A stretch of 64,000 bases of DNA. Source: Plazaster borealis (Eukaryota > Echinodermata > Asteroidea > Forcipulatida > Labidiasteridae). Numbering within the stretch: the first letter of the stretch is position 1; each line of letters begins with the position of its first letter. The translations under genes were made by a program, and so were the position numbers. This document shows, in pieces, positions 58,677 through 64,000 of the stretch. The stretch lies in assembly GCA_021014325.1 (NCBI GenBank), contig CM037472.1, forward strand, positions 31,210,234-31,274,233, written 5' to 3'. The notes below the pieces were generated by a model. It was not told where the DNA came from. It did not search any database and was given only the letters and a program-made list of their open reading frames with translations.

Positions 58677-59290
58677 CTGACATCTCTCACAACATGTGAA
58701 GACATCTATACACAGTCCACTTTTGCAGTTTTCTGACATCTCTCACAACATGTGAAGACATCTATACACAGTCCACTTTTGCAGTTTTCTGACATCTCTC
58801 ACAACATGTGAAGACAACTACACACAGTCCACTTTTGCAGTTTTCTGACATCTCTCACAACATGTGAAGACATCTATACACAGTCCACTTTTGCAGTTTT
58901 CTGACATCTCTCACAACATGTGAAGACAACTACACACAGTCCACTTTTGCAGTTTTCTGACATCTCTCACAACATGTGAAGACATCTATACACAGTCCAC
59001 TTTTGCAGTTTTCTGACATCTCTCACAACATGTGAAGACAACTACACACAGTCCACTTTTGCAGTTTTCTTACATCTCTCACAACATGTGAAGACATCTA
59101 TACACAGTCCACTTTTGCAGTTTTCTGACATCTCTCACAACATGTGAAGACAACTACACACAGTCCACTTTTGCAGTTTTCTTACATCTCTCACAACATG
59201 TGAAGACAACTACATACAGTCCACCTTTGCAGTTTTCTGACATTTCTCACAACATGTGAAGACATCTACAAACAGTCCACTTTTGCAGTT
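58677..59290. repeat. 56-bp minisatellite, 11 copies, with alternating unit types
   Basis: Eleven head-to-tail units of 56 bp, starting CTGACATCTCTCACAACATG and ending TTTTGCAGTTTT. Two unit types differ at the centre: A has GACATCTATACACAG, B has GACAACTACACACAG. The order is A A B A B A B A B B A, so units 2-9 are four A-B pairs, a 112-bp higher-order unit. Units 8 and 10 share a CTTACATC start variant. Each unit holds a small TCACA-ACA-TGTGA hairpin. The last two units are the most diverged. Confidence 0.95.
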
Positions 59291-60390
59291 AACTACTCAA
59301 AATGTCATCGTAAAGTTAACTATAAACAGAAGGAGTTCATGACAGTGTTACAATCTGCGTCATGCTACCTGTACCCAGTATGGTTGTTAGCCTTATTTCA
59401 CGAGAAAGGGACCAGTCTACGAATTCCTTCTATTTCCTTTCTCTTTCTTCTTTTTGTGTTGGGGGGGGGGGGGTATGACGTTGACTTGCATGGAAGAAAA
59501 CAAGATAGCTGTAGCCTACCATTATGAAAGGTCAAATCTGTAACCGCCTCAAATGTTGTCAATGTTGATAAAACGTGGAATGTTCATAGAATCTGACATT
59601 CGGAAGTCTGACAGGTGAACCATTCTACATCAGAGAAAAACTACAAACACGAAAATGTGAATACATCGCACAATAAAATAAGCCGAAACGTTCACAGATT
59701 GGTTTTAGGTATGATATCCTCTCGATTCTAATGAAGTAAGGGTAAATTAACATTTTAAAGAGGTTTGTGTTCCCCCGAGAGGTTTACACCCACCTACAAA
59801 TGGTACAAACGACAAATAGAAACTTTCCCACTGGTTGTTTAATGTGTACCCTTCAATCTGGAGTGAAAGAGAGTAAGCAAATTGGCGTACTTGTGTCACC
59901 AGCAGGTGTTCAGACATAAACGGATACTGTATCTTTTTCCTTTCAAAATAAACTCAATATCGGGACATTTTCCCCTCATATTTGAAAAAGGTAAAGGTTT
60001 GTAACAACACTATACTAGGCTTATTGTGTACTAAAGGCATCCTGTAAGCTTTGAGGGGGGTGGTACATCATATTTTAAGTTAATTGATTTTTAAAACTAT
60101 ATCTATTCACATTCACAAGCTTTCATTGAGACATGGAGGTAGAATTAGATGAATGCTCATGTTTTTTGAAAGGCCAGCGTATAGTGGCTGCACATTTTCG
60201 TCAGACCTATTGTTGTCATGTGCTAATTCATGTATAGTCTAACAATGATACAAAATAAAATAAAAATATATAAATACACACAAATACACATTATTACGCA
60301 GGTGGAAGTGCTACTGCATACACAAATATTTCTCGGTTAGCACCTTTAGTAACTTCATACACAGTACACTTTTTAGGATAAACATTCTTG
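59291..60390. other. unassigned stretch
   Basis: A G-run of about 13 lies at 59461-59473. No gene or dispersed repeat recognised. Confidence 0.4.
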
Positions 60391-60414
60391 CCCCCCCCCA
60401 CCCCGCCCCCACCC
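60391..60414 (-). repeat. C-rich tract with quadruplex potential on minus
   Basis: Runs of nine, four, five and three C are separated by single bases. The complementary G-runs fit the quadruplex pattern. Confidence 0.6.
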
Positions 60415-63400
60415 TAAACACATCTATAGCCTTTACAACTTCTTTAAACATTGTAGCGTTTCAAAAGAAATTACGGTACATTTCTTCAAAGTGCACGGAA
60501 AAGTAACTGTATACAAGAAGGTTGATATATGAGTATAAATGCAAACGTCTGTCATGAGTAAAAAACTATGAAAGATTGTAACCGGACGAGGCGAGATTTG
60601 GGTTCGTTTTTCCCGAGCCGAAGTGTTGAGATAGACGGCCCGCTGAGATGTGTTTACCGCACCCCGGAATGATTGTTTACAAGCGGCACTGAAGTTTGAG
60701 TCAACCATTGCATTCGGAATCAGGCAAGATTGGCTTCACTCCGCCTTATTACGACGTATTAATAAAAATTCATCAGGTTTCTGGGGGTGGATATGACGAG
60801 TTCACGGTACTAACGGCAGATATCCAACACTAATTGATCTCACCAGGAAATTCGGCCCAACTTAAATTGCCGACAAAAAAAAAGAAAAAAAAGCAAACAA
60901 GATATTTCTTAAATTTCACCCATTACTATCAAAGGCAAGATATAGGGGAGTTTGGGTCTTGGGCTTACGCATTACTTACTTTGAAGAGAGAGGCAGAGAG
61001 TGAGAGAGACAGAAGGAAATAGAGAAGGAAAAAAAACCCTCCCACCGGTTGGTGAGTTGCTGGAAAGAAGGTCTTCATTCCACAGATAAGTATTATTGGA
61101 AAACGCCGCCCCGTCCATCCTTTGCACTCTGGAAGGCCTGTGGGCGAAAATGGACTCAAATCGCCGAGTTAATCTTGAATCGCAAACTTTACTAATATCC
61201 CCCGCAAGCAAGACGGCAACAAATCTTGTGGCTCTGGCGAAAAAGAAAAAAAATCTCATTTCCACCAGATTTTTTCAATTTCTTGACGCTACTTTCGAAT
61301 GCCATGGATGACAATGTTGTGGGGGTTAGATATAGAGGTCTTTGTTGGTGGACTTTTTTTTGCCCTCCTCTCTTCCCTTCTCTACTCTCTTTTCCCTCAA
61401 ACGAAAGCTAATTGAGTGGATGTAATTTGCAAGTGTTTCTAATGCGAGTGCCGAGCCATGCATCCCGCGGATCATACGGGCCGGTGAAGCCCCGGGCCCA
61501 GGAACAGATGTTATGGGGACAGGCCGTGTTTTGTCTCGGTCACGCAAATTCCCTTCCAACGATTGGAGTAAAACAGGCGGCCATTTTGCTGCCGAGTGTT
61601 GTGCTGTGTGCGTGTGGCTTTTGTCACAGGGTGTTAATTAATGAAACGAGGGCCTGGGACGAGCGTGGTGCGTTATTGTCCAATGTATAGTTCATTTATT
61701 CAATGCAATATTGTTGGAGGGGGAAATGGGGCTCAATTTTTACACTGGAGAGGGTAAACTGCGCACGAGGATCCAAGCAACTGTACATAGCGTTGTAAAA
61801 AAGAAACACCCTGGCACAATCCGCTCATTACAATGATACCGGACTTAATTATATTCCACTTTATTTACATTAAAACCGTGGTTGATAGTATCAAACAAGA
61901 ATTAATTAATAGCCGAATGTATTCCCCTAATAGTTCCGAAAGAGGCATTTGACAAGGTGACATATTCGATGTTTGTGACTCGTAGCAACTGAGGAAGACA
62001 CTCCAAGAAAGATATTTTTACGGGAGCATTAGAACGAGTTCTCATACCAGAGCAAGATTGTTTCACCGCGATTTGTGGTGGACTTCAAACCATAACTGTG
62101 TATAGGGTTCGAATCGTGCGCTCCGCCCCTTCATACCGGATGATTAATGCTTGCGGTTTTTCATTTAGTGGCGTACGCTTTGTGTTGAACAATGAACAGT
62201 TTAGGCTAAATGCTAATATAGAAAACGTTACTGCTCATTTTGGAAGACAAATCTGCCACACCCCGCAGGAAACCTTTAAAGAAATAGGCCTATCACTATG
62301 CACTCATATAGCTTTCTTCGCAGATAACAAACATATAGATGTCTTTGCAACATGTCCTTCTTGTCTAGTTATCGACACAAACATTAACTCATTTAAAAGT
62401 GAATAAGACTTCATTTCCTAAACTAATTTCTGCCATCAAAACTATTTAGTGACCATGCTTGGCTGTTTCTTGTTACCGGGCATAACATAGTGTGATTGTT
62501 TTGCGACGAAGTCGCGTCTCGTCGCTTCAGTTTTAAATTGTGGTGAAAGACGATTGTTTCCTGTAGTTTTTTCTCAGTTTCAAGTTACGGTACTTCGAAG
62601 TCCACAAGTTTGGAGTTGTTTGAAACATTGATCATTTAAAAATGCACAGTCATGATTTATGAACTCAGGAAATGACGAAGTTTGAGAGTGAGATTTAAAA
62701 AAAAAAAATCAACACTTTTTAAAGACTTGGTAAGAAACAGATTACCCATGAGCGAAGTAAGTTTTTGGTCACGAATTTACACTGGAAAAAACCCGAACCT
62801 TCAAACACTTTATAATTAATGCTATCAGTGCAGCTATACTCTTCCACAAGTACCGTATGTATTTACGCCTATAGAGTTGTTCGACTATCAACTTCGAGGG
62901 ACTGAAATAAATATGATTGTGTTTTTGATATACAAAGACTAGAATTAAGATTGGAAATGGTTATCTAATTAAAAAAAACTATCCATTATTTGGCAAAAAA
63001 ACAAACAGTGAATCGATGGGGCTAAAATTAATGTTTTCTCCGTAAGGTCTTAACTGGAGCAAAGTTGGTATTAAATAGACCTGATGGCATTGGCACTTTT
63101 CTGACGAAACACTCATAAATCATAAATCATTCTCCTTTTTGGTGCTATCTACGGGAATATATCAAAATATACTATTCTATAACAGAACATATCAAAGGTT
63201 AGACTTTACAATATTATTTGCTGTCTTCTTCGTGTTTTTCTGATGAAGTCCCCAGCGACTGGAATGAATGTAAGGGGGAAGGCTATTTAAGCGTGAGAAC
63301 TACTAGAAAGTGACCAAGCCTATCATGAGTACGTCTCGACTCTTGTTTATTTTACTCTCGGTAAATATCTGACGGTGATTCCTGACACAAGGGGCCGACA

Positions 63401-64000
63401 GACCTTCCGAACTCCAGAAAGAACAACTCATGCGATAACCTTCCCGCCAGCGACGCGGCCGTGCCGCACTGCAGGAATGTTTCTCCAACCCCGTCGACTA
63501 AAAACTATATACGGCAGCGTGCACCTCAGTCCCAGCACACATCCCCTCCATACAATACGGGGAAACCTTGGCGGTTTGGGTCTGAAGTGGGGGGCCTTTG
63601 TCGTGAATGCAACTCCTTCTCGTTTATACTTCCACATTGAATGGATAGATTTGAACGGAGGCACTGGTAAACATTACTACTATGGTGGGTGCTATGAATG
63701 TTTGTAGCATTAGCACAAACTATTAGTACTTAATATCGTACTTGACCTCAACGTTGTGTTGTTGGTTGTACCATAGAGAAAGGACAGAGACTGGTTGTAC
63801 ACCCACTTAAGGTGAACAATAGCTGATCAAAATATGAGTTAAAAGCAAAAATGTGGTTCAAATGGTAAAACACTTCTGTGCAACAAAGAACCCATTACAT
63901 TGGTCAAATATAAATACCACGTGATTACAAATCATCAACTTACAACCGAGAATTATAAACCATGATTAAAAAGGTAGATTTTTCCATCGAGGATCTATTT
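60415..64000. other. unassigned; three CpG-rich patches
   Basis: The patches are at 60590-60760 (with a near-palindromic TTATTACGACGTATTAATAA), 61430-61690 (GGGCCGGTGAAGCCCCGGGC core and a GTTAATTAATG homeodomain-like site) and 63375-63670 (110-codon open frame without a motif). They are separated by AT-rich text. None matches the window's repeat families, so they are candidates for regulatory DNA. Confidence 0.35.

Noticed and set aside
58677..59290. CRISPR-like array
   Set aside because: The units are contiguous 56-bp tandem repeats without variable spacers, and the setting is eukaryotic.

Overview
This window looks like a gene-poor stretch of an animal nuclear genome. It is AT-rich, contains no long open reading frame, and carries short interspersed repeats of many kinds: tRNA-derived SINEs, broken LINE ends, miniature inverted-repeat elements, Penelope-like termini and a minisatellite. 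The style of the repeats (TTAA-ended elements with TTGGTAA termini, elements starting CAGTGGCGTAAC, a SINE with a tRNA-Leu head, tails of repeated TTGAA) matches what I remember from echinoderms, most likely a sea star. That attribution is from memory and was not searched. No prokaryotic features (operons, Shine-Dalgarno starts, CRISPR) are present.

Layout. 0-6.9 kb: mostly unassigned, with one LINE C-terminal fragment (2.4-2.6 kb). 6.9-13 kb: a repeat cluster holding a head-to-head Penelope-like palindrome with an 11-bp flanking duplication, a LINE RT C-terminus, a foldback element, two abutting LINE 3' ends, two TTAA elements and a SINE. 13.3-14.2 kb: a CpG-rich single-copy-looking island. 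16-21.5 kb: SINE and Penelope-like fragments, a hAT-type miniature element with an 8-bp duplication, one possible exon (20.2 kb) and a TTAA element. 22.8-32 kb: the densest repeat block, with nine TTAA elements (one split by a nested 874-bp insertion), two tRNA-Leu SINEs, a 15-bp minisatellite and two TGACCC-rich elements. 33-42 kb: scattered elements and a second copy of the same LINE. 42-64 kb: fewer recognisable repeats, a candidate promoter and first exon around 50.2-50.5 kb, and an 11-copy 56-bp minisatellite at 58.7-59.3 kb whose two unit types alternate.

No gene could be identified by family. The two exon candidates rest on splice signals and reading frame only. Nearly all open frames over 60 codons are chance frames or lie inside repeats. 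The best-supported content is the mobile-element record, in particular fourteen TTAA-ended elements that make up roughly 8-9 percent of the window and share parts in a modular way. All copy alignments were done by eye, so boundaries of degenerate elements are approximate.
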